Part shown: piece by piece, positions 1-9,822 of the stretch
Layout of the letters: each line of letters opens with the position of its first letter
Numbering within the stretch: position 1 is the first letter of the stretch
Assembly (NCBI GenBank): GCA_963711505.1
Contig: CAVQEJ010000003.1
Location: 1,550,001-1,614,000 of the forward strand
DNA from: JAGWRA01 sp963711505
Lineage (GTDB): Bacteria > Acidobacteriota > Vicinamibacteria > Vicinamibacterales > CAVVIG01
Direction of reading: 5' to 3'
Length of the DNA: 64,000 nt
Made by a program: the position numbers and the translations under genes
Notes under the pieces: generated by a model
What the model was told of the DNA's origin: nothing
Seen by the model: the letters and a program-made list of their open reading frames with translations, nothing else
Database searches by the model: none

Positions 1-1637
1 AGCTGGAACAGGCGGCCGTCATCCAGCCGCACGCGATACACGTTGCTGATGCCGTCGCGGTCGGAGACGAACAGCAGGCTCCGCCCGTCGGGCGACCACT
101 GCGGGTCGATGCTCTTGCCGGTCGGAAAGGTGGCGAGCGGACGGACGCGGCCGGTCCCGACGTCGACGAGGGCGAGCCGGTACCGGCCGAAGTCGAGCGC
201 CGCGAGCCGCGACGAATAGCGGTCGGTGACGAACGCAATCGTCCGGCCGTCGGGCGACCAGGCCGGCTCAATCGCCCCGAACGGATCGTCGGTGAGCCGG
301 CGCAGGCGGCGGTCGGTCAGCGCGTAGATGTACAGGTGAGACAATCCGCCGCTCATCGCCGAGAAGGCGATCGCCTTCCCGTCGGGCGACCAGGCCGGCG
401 CGAGGATCGGGCCAAGGCCGGGAAACGGAATCCGCTCCTCGACCCGGTTGCGATCGACGTCGAGGATGACGAGCTCCTCGTGGCCGTGCTGCCGATCGGC
501 GAGGATGGCCCGGCGGCCGTCGGGCGCCCACGAGCCGGCCGAGGCGGCCGACTCCAGGCTCGAGAACGTGCGGATCGATCGAGAAGCTCGTGAGGCGGCG
601 CAGGCTCGCCCCCGTCTCGGCGTCACCGAGATACAGGTCCACCGACAGCGGCGAGCGCCGCGAGAGGTACAGGAAGCGCCGGCCGTCGGGGCTGATCACC
701 GGCGACACGCTCAGGCCCGGGCCGCGCCTCGCCCCTGCCCGGCAGCAGCCGCCGGTAGGTGGCGACCGGTTCGGTGGCGCGCGGATCGGCTCCTCGTGGG
801 CGCGCAGCGCCTGCTGCCAGTCGGCGATCAGGTGACCGACCGGCATGTTCAGCTCGCGCTCGAGCGCGGCCGCGCACGTCGCCCGACGCGCCGGCGGTGC
901 GGACGAGGTCGCCGAGCACGTCGTCGCCGAACCGGCCCGCGACGTAGGTCCAGAACGCCTGGCCCCAGCGGAACGGCGAGAAGGTCCGGCGGTTGAGATC
1001 GGGGATGTCCGGCAGCGCCTGCCGGGCGGCGGCGTCGCGCACCCACATGGCCGTGTCGGGATCGACCCGGCCCGTGCGAGAGGTACTCGGCCATCCCGTC
1101 GATGAACCACCGGGGCAGCCGCGAGGCGCCGGGCGCCCCGCCGGCCCAGCTGTGCCGCCTCGTCATGTCGAACTGGAAGGCGTGAACGAGCTCGTGCCCG
1201 ATCGCGCGGTCGGACTCGCGCAGCGTGACGTCGAACGACAGGGCAATCCGCCGGCGCACGATGCCCGTCACCCCGCCCTCATCGTCCACGAGGTCGCCGG
1301 GGGCGACGCTCGTCTGCCGGAAGTCGGCCCGGTTCGCGTAGAGGACAATCGGCAGGCGGCTGGCGGGATCGTGCTCGAAGACCCGCCCGAAGATGGCGTA
1401 CCCGCTCGGCCATGCGGGCCGCGAGCCGCGCCGCCGCCTCTTCGTGCTCGTAGTAGCAGAATCTCGAAGTGCGGCGTCGTGAGGATGCGGTAGTGAAAGA
1501 GCTGGTAGCGGACGTGGTTGCGGCCGAAGTACTGCGCCGAGGCGGGGCGCGCGCCGGCGAGCACCACGAGCGCGGCGGCGAGCCCGGCCAGCACGGCGCG
1601 GACGCCGCGGTGCCGGTTGCGCCGGCCCGCGGTCCAT
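1..1637 (-). CDS. Exported peptidase-MA-like / TolB-type beta-propeller protein (partial, frameshifted)
   Basis: The leftward gene runs off the left edge. Near 1500-1615 the translation has a signal peptide (AVLAGLAAALVVLAG, then ASAQ) followed by YFGRNHVRYQLFHYRI and TPHFEI, typical of secreted peptidase-MA-like proteins. Around 1150-1210 lies the zinc-protease motif HELVHAFQF (HExxH), followed by RWFIDGMAEYLSHG. Downstream (about 700 to 1) the sequence carries TolB/WD40-like blades such as SPDGRRFLYLS and DPQWSPDGRSLLFVSDRDG. The frame changes at about 1455, 1075, 860 and again before 540, consistent with single-base errors. The start at 1637 is tentative, because a shift seems to separate the ATG from the signal peptide. 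The combination suggests a secreted protease joined to a propeller. It is inferred to act outside the cytoplasm; the substrate is unknown. Confidence 0.6.
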
Positions 1638-1720
1638 GTCAGACTGGCGCTCGACGCCTTGGCTTCCACCGATTCTTCCCTCGATCCCGGTCTCGACCTC
1701 GTCACGCGTCTGCCCGGCGG

Positions 1721-2674
1721 ATGCAGATCGACGAACGCTGGATGCACCGCCGGCCGCGCGGGTTCACCTGGTGGGGGCACCAGCTCGCCCAGCGCGTCTG
1801 GATCGATCCGGTCGAGGACTACCACGGCACGCCGATCGCGCGCCTGCACATCGAGTCCGATCTTCTCACGGATGTCGCCGACGCGACCAAGGCGATCGAC
1901 GCGCTCGTGCCGCTCAACCGCGCGGCCAGCCTCAGCAGTCTCGCGCTGGACGAGGAGGGCCGCGTCCGGCTCCATGCCTCGATCGTCGTCACGCCGGACA
2001 ACGCGTCGCTGGCCGGCACGCTCGCGCTCCACACAATCGCCATCCAGGCCGCCGACGCGCACATCAAGGCCGCGCCGCTCGCCGAATTCCTCGGGGCTCG
2101 CGTGGCCGCCTCGGCGCATCCGTCGCGCGGGCCGCGGGCCGAGCCCGACGACCTCCTCGATGCGCTCGCCTTCTACGCCGACAAGGGCGCGGGCGCCTCA
2201 CCCTGGGCCGAAGTCGACTTCCGGGCCATGGCCCTGATGCAGCCGCGGCCCTGGGTGCTGGCGCGCACCGCCCCGGACGGCATGGACGGACTCGACGCCG
2301 AGCTGCCGTTCCTCGGCAGCCATCCGTCGGTGCTCGACGGCAGCAGCGGCGCCGCCGCGCCGGAAACCGCGCTGCTGCAGGTGCGCACCGCGCACCGCCA
2401 CGCGCAGCTCGGAGCGGGTCTCCTGCTGCGGCTCGCCCTGCCGGTCCGCACCGGCGCGGCGGTCGCCAATCAGCTGAACCTGGCCGAGTCCATCCGCCCC
2501 GAAGGCCACCAGCTCGGCGCCTGGACGATCGACGAGCAGAACCTCGCCTGCTACACCTTCGTCCCGGCCGTCGCGTTCGCCGAAGGCCTCGTCGAAACCC
2601 TCGTCTGGCACCTGGCCGCCCGCACGCTGTGGGCCAGGCGGCAGCTGTTTCCGGGGAGACAGGCGACGAATTGA
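1721..2674 (+). CDS. Uncharacterised 317-residue protein
   Basis: An uninterrupted frame of 317 codons starting MQIDERWMHRRP. No signal peptide or membrane segment is visible. The sequence is acidic and looks like two repeats of an alpha/beta domain: one runs through WWGHQLAQRVWIDP to about residue 125, the other ends ACYTFVPAVAFAEGLVETLV near the C-terminus. This loosely resembles YbjN/CesT-like chaperone folds, but I do not recognise the family with certainty. In-frame codons extend upstream to 1469, but that stretch overlaps the opposite-strand protease gene and has shadow composition, so the ATG at 1721 was chosen. It is divergent from the protease gene and convergent with the lipoprotein gene at 2797. 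Confidence 0.6.
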   Translation: MQIDERWMHRRPRGFTWWGHQLAQRVWIDPVEDYHGTPIARLHIESDLLTDVADATKAIDALVPLNRAASLSSLALDEEGRVRLHASIVVTPDNASLAGTLALHTIAIQAADAHIKAAPLAEFLGARVAASAHPSRGPRAEPDDLLDALAFYADKGAGASPWAEVDFRAMALMQPRPWVLARTAPDGMDGLDAELPFLGSHPSVLDGSSGAAAPETALLQVRTAHRHAQLGAGLLLRLALPVRTGAAVANQLNLAESIRPEGHQLGAWTIDEQNLACYTFVPAVAFAEGLVETLVWHLAARTLWARRQLFPGRQATN

Positions 2675-2789
2675 GAATTGAAGAATTGAAGAATTGAAGA
2701 AGAGAAGAATGTGAGATTTGAGAAAGGCAAGCGTCAGCCGGTTGCGCAATTCTTCAATTCTTCAATTCAACATTCTTCAATTCTTCAGC
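2671..2789. repeat. Inverted arrays of a 9-bp GAATTGAAG repeat between convergent genes
   Basis: Just after the stop at 2674 the + strand reads GAATTGAAG three times in tandem, continuing to about 2708. At 2748-2789 the complementary unit CTTCAATTC occurs several times in tandem. The two arrays are AT-rich in a GC-rich genome and face each other across about 40 bp, so the RNA could fold into a long hairpin. The position between two convergent genes suggests a bidirectional terminator or an intergenic repeat family. Function is inferred only from position and symmetry. Confidence 0.75.
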
Positions 2790-2796
2790 CGCCCCC

Positions 2797-3259
2797 TTAC
2801 CCCTCCGGCGCCGTCAGCAGCCCGACGAGCTGCTGGACTCTGGCCAGCAGCGTGGCGCTCGGGGAATCGAGCGTCGCCTGGTCGCTCTGGATGCGTTGCA
2901 GGCCTTCAGCGCGTCGGCCACCACCTTCGGCCGTCGCCTCGCCGTTCTTCCAGTTCTTCATGGCCTCGTTCAGGCCATCGACGTTCTTGGCGAGCTGGTC
3001 GATGACCTGCACGTAGCGCTCGGTGTCGCGCCGCGTCGTACATCTGCTCCTGATACGCGTCGTGCTCCGACTGCTGCAGGCTCGCGACCGCCTGCGAGAT
3101 GGCCCCCTGCTCGACCAGGGCCGCGCGGTAGGTCTTCGGCCCGCAGGCCGCCAGCGCACCGGCCAGCGCCAGCAGCGCGACCCCCGCCAAGAGTCGTCGG
3201 CGCGTGCCCGGCGCGGGCAGCGCGTCGGCTTCCTCGTGTGGCTGTTCGATTCTGGACAT
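2797..3259 (-). CDS. Small predicted lipoprotein with coiled-coil-like body (frameshifted)
   Basis: The protein starts MSRIEQPHEEADALP and has a lipoprotein signal: a basic RRRLLAGVALLALAG stretch followed by ALAACG, giving a lipobox Cys near residue 39. The rest is charged and helical (ISQAVASLQQSEHDAYQEQ, later YVQVIDQLAKNVDGLNEAMK), with no enzymatic motif. The frame shifts near 3025-3040 and perhaps again near 2910. Joining the pieces gives about 150 residues ending GLLTAPEG. A Shine-Dalgarno-like GGAGG lies upstream of the ATG. It is probably anchored to a membrane; the role is unknown. Confidence 0.6.
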
Positions 3260-3644
3260 CGTTCCGATACCTCCGGCTCCCGTCGATGCTTAACGGGAGT
3301 ACCTCTGATTCTACCCGCGCCGCGTGCGCATCCGGACATCCGGTCCGCAGCCGGACAGGTCCCGCCGACTGACGTGCCGGCCGAGCTGCGCATCAACCCG
3401 CTACGCGGCCTGTCGCGGATCAGTTCGCCGTCCGGCTGTCCCGGGCGCGTCCGGTGACGCCGGCGCGGCGCCGCCGGGGCCCTCGTTCACGCCAATTCAC
3501 GGGCAATCGCCGCGGCGGGAACGGCGGAGGGGTGCCCGTGCGTCGAACGGTATCGATCATGCTCTGCACCAGACCTACGGCCCTCCGTCCGGAGCGCCGG
3601 CTCTTCATCACGCTGTTGACACTGTTGACGAGGAATCTGATCCG
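3260..3644. other. Intergenic region between divergent lipoprotein and Asp-box genes
   Basis: No convincing gene is seen; short frames here have shadow composition. It should contain the promoters of the lipoprotein gene (leftward) and the first Asp-box gene (rightward). A tandem TGTTGACACTGTTGAC lies about 25-35 bp before the ATG at 3645, too close to the start to place a normal -10 box with confidence. Confidence 0.5.
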
Positions 3645-6600
3645 ATGACGCTAGCGAATGCTCTTCGTACGACGATCGTCGCGGCGGCCCTGGCCGCGGC
3701 GCCGGCCGCCGGCCTGGCTCAGCCGGCCGCATCGCCGCAACCCGATGCGCTGAAGAACCTGAAGATCCGGAATCTCGGACCGGCCCGGGCCGGCGGCCGC
3801 GTGACGGCCGTGGCCGGCATCCCCGGCAAGCCCAACATCTATTACGTCGGCTCCGCGGGCGGCGGCATCTTCAAGACGACCGACGGCGGCGCCACCTGGA
3901 AGGCGATCTTCACCCACGAAGCCACCTCGTCGATTGGCGCCCTGGCGGTCTCGGCCTCCAACCCGCAGGTCGTCTGGGTCGGCACCGGCGAGGCGAACAT
4001 CCGGAACGACGTCACCGACGGCCGCGGCGTCTACCGCTCGACCGACGGCGGCCAGTCGTGGCAGTTCATGGGGCTGAAGGACGCCGGCCAGATCTCGACC
4101 ATCGTCATCAATCCCCACGATCCCGACAACGTCTTCGTCGCCGTCGTCGGCCACGCCTGGGCGCCGAGCGCCGACCGCGGCGTCTTCCGGACGACCGACG
4201 GCGGCAGGACCTGGCAGAAGGTGCTGTTCGTGAACGACCAGACCGGCGCCTCCGACCTCGTGATGGAACCGGGCAACCCGATGGTGCTGTTCGCCGGCAT
4301 GTGGCAGGTGCGGCGCTATCCGTGGGCGCTCGACGATGGCGGACCGGGCAGCGGGCTGTACCGGTCGACCGACGGCGGCACGACCTGGAAGAAGCTGACC
4401 GACGGGCTGCCCGACGGCCCCTACGGCCGCATCGCCGTGGCGGTCGCGCCGTCGAACCCGAATCACGTCTACGCGCTCATCGAGGCGAAGACCGGCTTGC
4501 TCTGGGGCTCGGACGACATGGGCGACCACTGGCACGCCGTCAGCGACAATCACGAGTACGACGTCCGGCCGTTCTACTTCTCGCGCTTCTACGTCGCGCC
4601 GAACGACGAGAACAAGCTGTATTTCCTCTCCTTCCTGCTCGTGGAATCGGATGACGGCGGCAGGACCGTGGCGCGGACCGACAGCTCGGTGCATCCCGAC
4701 CATCACGCGCTCTGGATCGATCCGACCGACCCGCAGCGGATCATCCAGGGGAACGACGGCGGCGCGTACCTGACGACGGACGGCGGCGGCCACTGGACCT
4801 TCTTCGACAAGCTGCCGATCGAGCAGACCTACATGGTGGCGGCCGACGACCACGTGCCGTACCGCATCTGCGGCGGCCTGCAGGACAACGACGCCTGGTG
4901 CGGACCGTCGAACACGCTGAGCGCCACCGGTATCACCGGCGCCGACTGGACCGACGTCGATCGGCGGCGACGGCGAGTACGTCGTGCCCGCGCCGAGCGA
5001 CCCGAACATCGTCTATGCGGAGGCGCAGAACGGGTACGTCATCCGGTGGGATCGCCGCGACAACCTCACGCGCGACATCCGGCCGTACCTCCCCGACGTC
5101 ACGCAGCAGAAGCTGGCCGACCTGAAGTACCGCTTCAACTGGACGACGCCGATGGCGGTGTCGCCGACCGACGCGAACGAGGTCTACATGGGGGCCAACG
5201 TCCTGCTGCGGTCGACCGACGGCGGTGAGCACTGGGCGGCCGTCAGCGGCGACCTGACGCGCAACGACAAGAGCAAGCAGCAGCTGAGCGGCGGGCCGAT
5301 CCACGACGACATCAGCGGCGCCGAGTCGTACGACACCATCCTCTCCATCTCGCTCGCGCCGACCGATCCGAAGGTCGTCTGGGTCGGCACCGACGACGGC
5401 CTGGTGCAGGTAACGCGCGACGGCGGGAAGAACTGGACCAACGTGACGGCGAACATCCCGGGCGCGCCGGCCTGGGCGCGCGTCTACCAGATTGGCGTCT
5501 CGCCGTTCGACGCCGGCACCGCCTACGTGTCGTTCGACGCGCACATGCTCGACGACCGCAAGCCCTACGTCTTCAGGACGAAGGACTACGGCCGCACGTG
5601 GACGGCCATCAGCGCGGGACTGCCGGCCGACAATCCCGTCTTCGTCGTCCGCGAGGATCCGAACCAGCGCGGCCTGCTGGTGGCGGGAACCGACACGGGG
5701 CTCTTCTACTCGTCCGATGACGGCGGGAGCTGGACGAAGGTGACGGCCGGCTTCCCCACCGCGCCCGTCTGGGACGTGCAGTTCCAGAAGGCGAACCACG
5801 ACCTGCTGGTGGCGACACACGGCCGCGGCTTCTTCATCTTCGACGACCTGCGGCCGCTCGAGGGGCTGTCGGCGAGTGTCGAAGCGTCGAAGCTCCACCT
5901 GTTCACGCCCGGGCCGGCGACCATGTTCTACCAGTGGAATACGCAGCCGGCGCGGCCGTCCAACTTCACGGCGCCGAATCCGCCTTACGGCGCGGTGATC
6001 GACTACTACCTGAAGGACGAGCTGAAGGCGACGCCCGACGAGAAGAAGGCGGGCGACGAGACGCCGGTGAAGATCGTCGTCACCGACGCGAAGGGGCAGG
6101 CGGTGGCCACCCACTTCGGGCCGGCGAAGGCGGGCGTGAACCGGTTCGTCTGGGACATGCGGTACGACGGGCCGCAGAAGCTGTCGACCGAGAAGGGGCA
6201 CGGGTTGCCGGGACCGGCCGTGCTGGCGGGGACGTATCACGTGGCGGTGACCGCGGGCGGCGAGACCGAGCGGACCACCGTGGACGTGAAGTACGACCCG
6301 CGGCTGCTCGATTGCCCCGACCGTCTACGAGGCGCAGTTGAAGGCGGGGCTGGCGCTGCGCAACGAAGTGGATGCGCTCGACGGCATGATGAACCGGATC
6401 ACGGCGATGCGGCACGCGATCGGGGCGTTCCAGTCGCAGGTGCAGGAGCGGAAGCAGGCTGGCGAGAACGTGGCGGCGGCCGAGCCGGTGGTGACCAGGG
6501 CCGAGGCGCTCGACAAGAAGCTGGGCGACCTGCTCGACAGCGTCTACGACCCGAACGTGCAGCACGACGTGATCGAGGACGACATCCACGACCTGACGCG

Positions 6601-6826
6601 GCTGCGGGCGCAGCTGCTCGGGATGTACTTCACCATTCCGCCCGGCTGGGGGCAGGCGCCCAACGCGCTGCACGAGGCGGAGATGGCGCGGCTGCGCAAG
6701 GAGGTCGAGGGGAAGCTGGCGACGTTCAACCAGCTCCTGAAGACCGACGTGGCGGCCTACAACAAGGCGGCCTTCGGGGCCGGCGCGCCGACACTCTACG
6801 CGGGAGGGGCGATCTCGCTCAAGTGA
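3645..6826 (+). CDS. Large exported Asp-box (BNR/sortilin-like) beta-propeller protein, copy 1
   Basis: Starts MTLANALRTTIVAA with a signal peptide ending AAGLAQPA. The mature protein opens IRNLGPARAGGRVTAVAG, the hallmark of the very large secreted BNR proteins of Acidobacteria and Bacteroidetes, often named glycosyl hydrolase or VPS10-like. Asp-box motifs (S/T-x-D-x-G-x-x-W) recur through the first ~850 residues, e.g. TTDGGATWKAIF, STDGGQSW, TTDGGRTW, STDGGTTWKKL. A C-terminal helical part (LRNEVDALDGMMNRITAMRH to LYAGGAISLK) follows. The frame shifts near 4960 and again near 6315; joined, the product is about 1060 residues. It probably acts in the periplasm or at the surface; no catalytic residues can be assigned. 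Paralogous genes lie at 19148, 39561 and 60094. Confidence 0.8.
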
Positions 6827-6844
6827 GAGGCGCTCTCTCAGAGG

Positions 6845-6918
6845 TCGTAGCGGCCGAGCTTCAGCTCGGCCGACCGGGACCAACGGCAGTCGTAGCGGCC
6901 GAGCTTCAGCTCGGCCGA
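6845..6918. repeat. Two copies of a palindromic REP-like element
   Basis: A 29-bp sequence beginning TCGTAGCGGCCGAGCTTCAG occurs twice, at 6845-6873 and 6890-6918, in the same orientation 45 bp apart. Each contains a perfect 10-bp stem (CGGCCGAGCT / AGCTCGGCCG) with a TC loop. The complementary strand translates as AELKLGRYD. The copies lie just downstream of the Asp-box gene, as expected for a dispersed REP-like intergenic element or a transcript-end hairpin. Confidence 0.85.
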
Positions 6919-6924
6919 GGTGCA

Positions 6925-6947
6925 GGGGCCGCCCATGTGGCGGCCCC
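6925..6947 (+). terminator. GC-rich hairpin downstream of Asp-box gene
   Basis: A perfect 9-bp stem (GGGGCCGCC / GGCGGCCCC) with a CATGT loop lies about 100 bp after the stop at 6826 and just after the two palindromes. There is no U-tract, so it would be an atypical intrinsic terminator. It resembles the hairpin at 54900. Confidence 0.45.
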
Positions 6948-7120
6948 TCGCCATTGCCCCGGAGCCTGACCACGAAGGTTGGTGGCCTTTTCCAGGATGG
7001 CTTGAACTTCGGCTTCTTTTTCGGCCTAATCCCCTAATTCCGGATTGCCCGGCTTCCGCCGCGAATCCCGTCTCCTGGAAATCCCCTTGCGTACGTGCGC
7101 AAATCGTCCCCACAATCGTG

Positions 7121-7362
7121 TATAGTGGATCCTGTCGTTCAAGACTGAGCCTGCCAGCTCGCGTAGTGCCCCCCCCTCGATCAGTATCTGACGGGGCGCG
7201 CGCCGACCGGCCCAACTCTGGACCCGCGTCGAGCGCACGTCACGCGACTCGGACCGGAAATCGACCGCCCGGCGCAGCGCTCGCGCCTGACAGCCGTCCC
7301 GGATGTGGTGGCACGTCCGACCGGCCTTTTCGCAGTTCGACTGTATTTCGAGGAGAGATTCC
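7121..7362 (+). promoter_or_regulatory. Candidate -10 box and long leader of the cold-shock gene
   Basis: TATAGT at 7121-7126 is a good -10 hexamer, but no convincing -35 is seen at the right distance. Transcription from it would give a leader of about 230 nt before the ATG at 7363. Long structured leaders acting as temperature sensors are known for cspA-type genes; whether this leader folds that way is inference. A Shine-Dalgarno AGGAGAG precedes the start. The rest of 6948-7120 shows no gene. Confidence 0.4.
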
Positions 7363-7570
7363 ATGGCACCGATGAACGGCACCATCAAGCGGCTCGTGTC
7401 CGAAAAGGGCTTCGGCTTCATCCTGGCGGATGACGGCAACGAGTACCTTCTTCCACAACTCGGCGTGCACCAATGCGTCCTTCAACGACCTTCGTGAGGG
7501 GCAGGCGGTGACGTTCGAGCGTGGCCAGGGTCCGAAGGGCCCGCGGGCCGAGAGCGTCAAGGTCTCCTAG
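7363..7570 (+). CDS. cspA: Cold-shock domain protein (one-base frameshift)
   Basis: Starts MAPMNGTIKRLVSEKGFGFI, the canonical single-stranded nucleic-acid-binding OB fold with the RNP1-like KGFGFI motif. After DGNEY the frame breaks. Skipping one C near 7447 gives FFHNSACTNASFNDLREGQ, VTFERGQGPKGPRAE and VKVS, the normal C-terminal half (RNP2-like FFH), ending at the TAG at 7568. The corrected product is 68 residues, the usual length for the family. It is likely an RNA chaperone. The break at such a conserved place argues for a sequencing error. Confidence 0.85.
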
Positions 7571-7779
7571 ACCGGCCCACGCCGCTTTCCGTTCTTTCGA
7601 GGTCCGTCGGGCGCTTCGGCGCCCGGCGGGTCCGATTCCCCCACGACGACTCGCTCCGAATCCCAAATCCCCAGTCCCTGATCCCGTCTGCCGGGTGCGC
7701 CTCGCGGCCGCCTCGTGCTAAAATCTTGAGTTTGCGGCGCCTGGTCCGGCCGTTCCGGGCGCGCCGCATGCCCCTCAGG

Positions 7780-7855
7780 GTCCCCATCGTCCAGAGGCCC
7801 AGGACGTGGCCCTTTCAAGGCCAAAACACGGGTTCGAATCCCGTTGGGGACGCCA
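7780..7855 (+). tRNA. trnE: tRNA-Glu (UUC)
   Basis: A complete 76-nt cloverleaf: acceptor GTCCCCA/TGGGGAC, D stem GTCC/GGAC, anticodon stem TGGCC/GGCCA with loop CTTTCAA (anticodon TTC), T arm ACGGG-TTCGAAT-CCCGT, discriminator G and encoded CCA. Its last 17 bases are repeated at 17115, marking it as the integration site of the element to its right. The stop codon of the leftward serine recombinase lies inside this gene on the opposite strand. Confidence 0.95.
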
Positions 7856-9629
7856 CTACTTCTACGTCTTTACGGCTCGCCTCATAGGCCCGGTCGAGCA
7901 GCCGGCCGTAGTCGGCGTCCCACGTCTCCTCGGGGTCGATGTCCTCCGCGCCCAGATCTGCCGATGTGTTCCTGCACCCACTTCGGGCGTCTCCACCGCG
8001 ATGCCCGTGAACAGCTTGTCGAAGCGCGTCGGGCCGGCGAAGTCGTAGCCCTGCTGCCGTCGGCTGCGCGGCGTGAACGTCGAGCCGCCCGCGCGAGGAT
8101 GCGCTGGAGCACGGTCCGCCCCTGCGTCGTCGAGGATCGCGAGCAGCCGCCGCCACTCGGCTAGCCGGTTCTCGATGACGGCTGGCGCCAACCGTGGGAC
8201 GGGCCGGAGGTTCGTCGCCTCGATGTCGATGGCGCGCCGGCGCGCTTCCAGCTCGCGCAGCTTGACCGCGAGCGAGGCCACATCGCCCGCCGTCTCGACC
8301 GCCACGACCAACCGCGCGATGCGCTTCTCGACGTCCTTCCGCTCACGCGCCAGCTTGTCTCTGGAGTTCCGTCACGTCGTCGCGCTCGCGAGAGGTGAAT
8401 CACCTGCTCGATGGCCTCAGGCGTCAGCGCATGTTCTTCGACGGCCTGGAGCACCGCTTCGTTCATGTCTTCGACGGGCATCCGCAGCGCGTTCGTGCAG
8501 GCGCCGTTCGCGCGGTGCCGATAGCAGATGTATCCGGCACCCGGCCGCGCTTCCTCGGGCTCGTCTCGACGACGAGCCCGCCGCCGCACCAAGCGCACGT
8601 CGCCAAGCCGGCCAGCAGGTTCTGCGTCGCCGTCTTCGGCGGGCGGCCCGACAAGCGCCCCCCGGCCAACCGGGCGGCCAGCGTCTCGGCCTCCTGCCGT
8701 CGGGCCTGCACGCGCCGCCACAACGGCTCGGCGATGAGACGCAGGTGCGGGGCCTCGGCGCGGAGCCACTCCGACTCGGGGCGCGGCCGCTGGTTCACTT
8801 GGCGCCGACAGGCGTCACGCTTGCGCGTCTTGTTCCAGACGACGACGCCGTGATACAGCTCGCGCCGTGAGGATCGTCCGCACGGTGCCCGGCGACCAGC
8901 CGGCGACGGGGAGCACCTTCGTCGGGTCCTTCCGTACGAACGGCTTCGGGCACGCCGCGCCTTCGCTGGTGAGCTGCATGGCGATCCGCTTCAGCCCCTC
9001 GCCGCTGTCGTACAGCTCGAAGATGCGCCGCACGACGGCGGCCTCCGTCGGGTTGATGACGCGCTCGGTGTGCGACTGGAGCGGGTTGCCGCTGGCATCG
9101 ACGCCCTTGAACATGTGGCGGTTGTGGTAGCCGAACACCCGACCGCCGGTGACGCGCCCAGCCTCGACCGACTTCGTGTGCGGCTTCGTTGACCCGCTCG
9201 CTCGTCTTGCCCGCGTGATCTTCGTCGGCAAACCCCTGCACGGATGACATCAGCTTCGCCGTCGGCGTCTTCGGCGTCAGCGACTGCGCCATGCACGTAT
9301 TCGAAGATCTCGACGCCGGCCTGCGCGAGCTGCTTGATCGCATAGCTCGTCTCAGACGTCTCCCGGCCGATGCGACTTCTGCTCGCTGACGATGAGCACC
9401 CGAAACGGGGCCTTCGGCGTGATCGCGCCCATGATCCGCATGAACGCGGGTCGCCTCTTGAACTCGCGCGCCGGAGACGCCGTCGTCGATGTAGATATGC
9501 GCGTCGCTAACAGTCCAACCGCGTCGCGGCGGCGAACGCGCGGGCGCGCTCGACTTGCCGGACGACGGACTTCCCTTCGTCGGCGACGTGCTGGTCGGTG
9601 GACTTTCTGGCGTAGATCGCAGCGATCAT
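7815..9629 (-). CDS. Large serine recombinase (integrase), frameshifted
   Basis: Starts MIAAIYARKSTDQHVADEGK; the Ser in YARKSTDQ is the expected nucleophile of the resolvase fold. The catalytic part continues EFKRRPAFMRIMGAITPKAP and LIVSEQKS. The recombinase/zinc domain follows: GRVFGYHNRH, INPTEAAVVRRIFELYDSGE, GWSPGTVRTIL, then a zinc ribbon CAWCGG...YICYRHRANGAC and a coiled-coil C-terminus (LAVKLRELEARRRAID). About seven frame changes (near 9540, 9370, 9300, 9190, 8860, 8530, 8370 and 8000) break it; all fragments are in order on one strand, so sequencing error is likelier than decay. The reading ends ...SRKDVEVVA then PTGFEPVFWP at 7815, inside tRNA-Glu, so the last residues are antisense tRNA. 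It would catalyse integration and excision of the element. Confidence 0.85.
7839..7855 (+). repeat. attL: 17-bp repeat at tRNA-Glu 3' end
   Basis: TCCCGTTGGGGACGCCA covers the T-arm 3' strand, acceptor 3' strand, discriminator and CCA of the tRNA. It matches 17115-17131 exactly, so integration leaves an intact tRNA. Confidence 0.85.
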
Positions 9630-9822
9630 CGGGTGCCTTTCTGTGCAGCAGGAGCGGCACCCGTTACAATGGCGGGAGCCCGCTTCGCTCGTTCATACCG
9701 AGTGGACGGGTCAGGGGCCGTCGCGTGTTAGCGCACGTGACGGTCCCGCTTCTAAACATCCACACTATATAGCGCCTCCGCATCCCGTGTCTCCGCACCT
9801 TCCCCGCAACTCGATAACGTGG

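Noticed and set aside
1469..1720. N-terminal extension of the 317-aa protein
   Set aside because: It overlaps the opposite-strand protease's signal peptide and has shadow composition.
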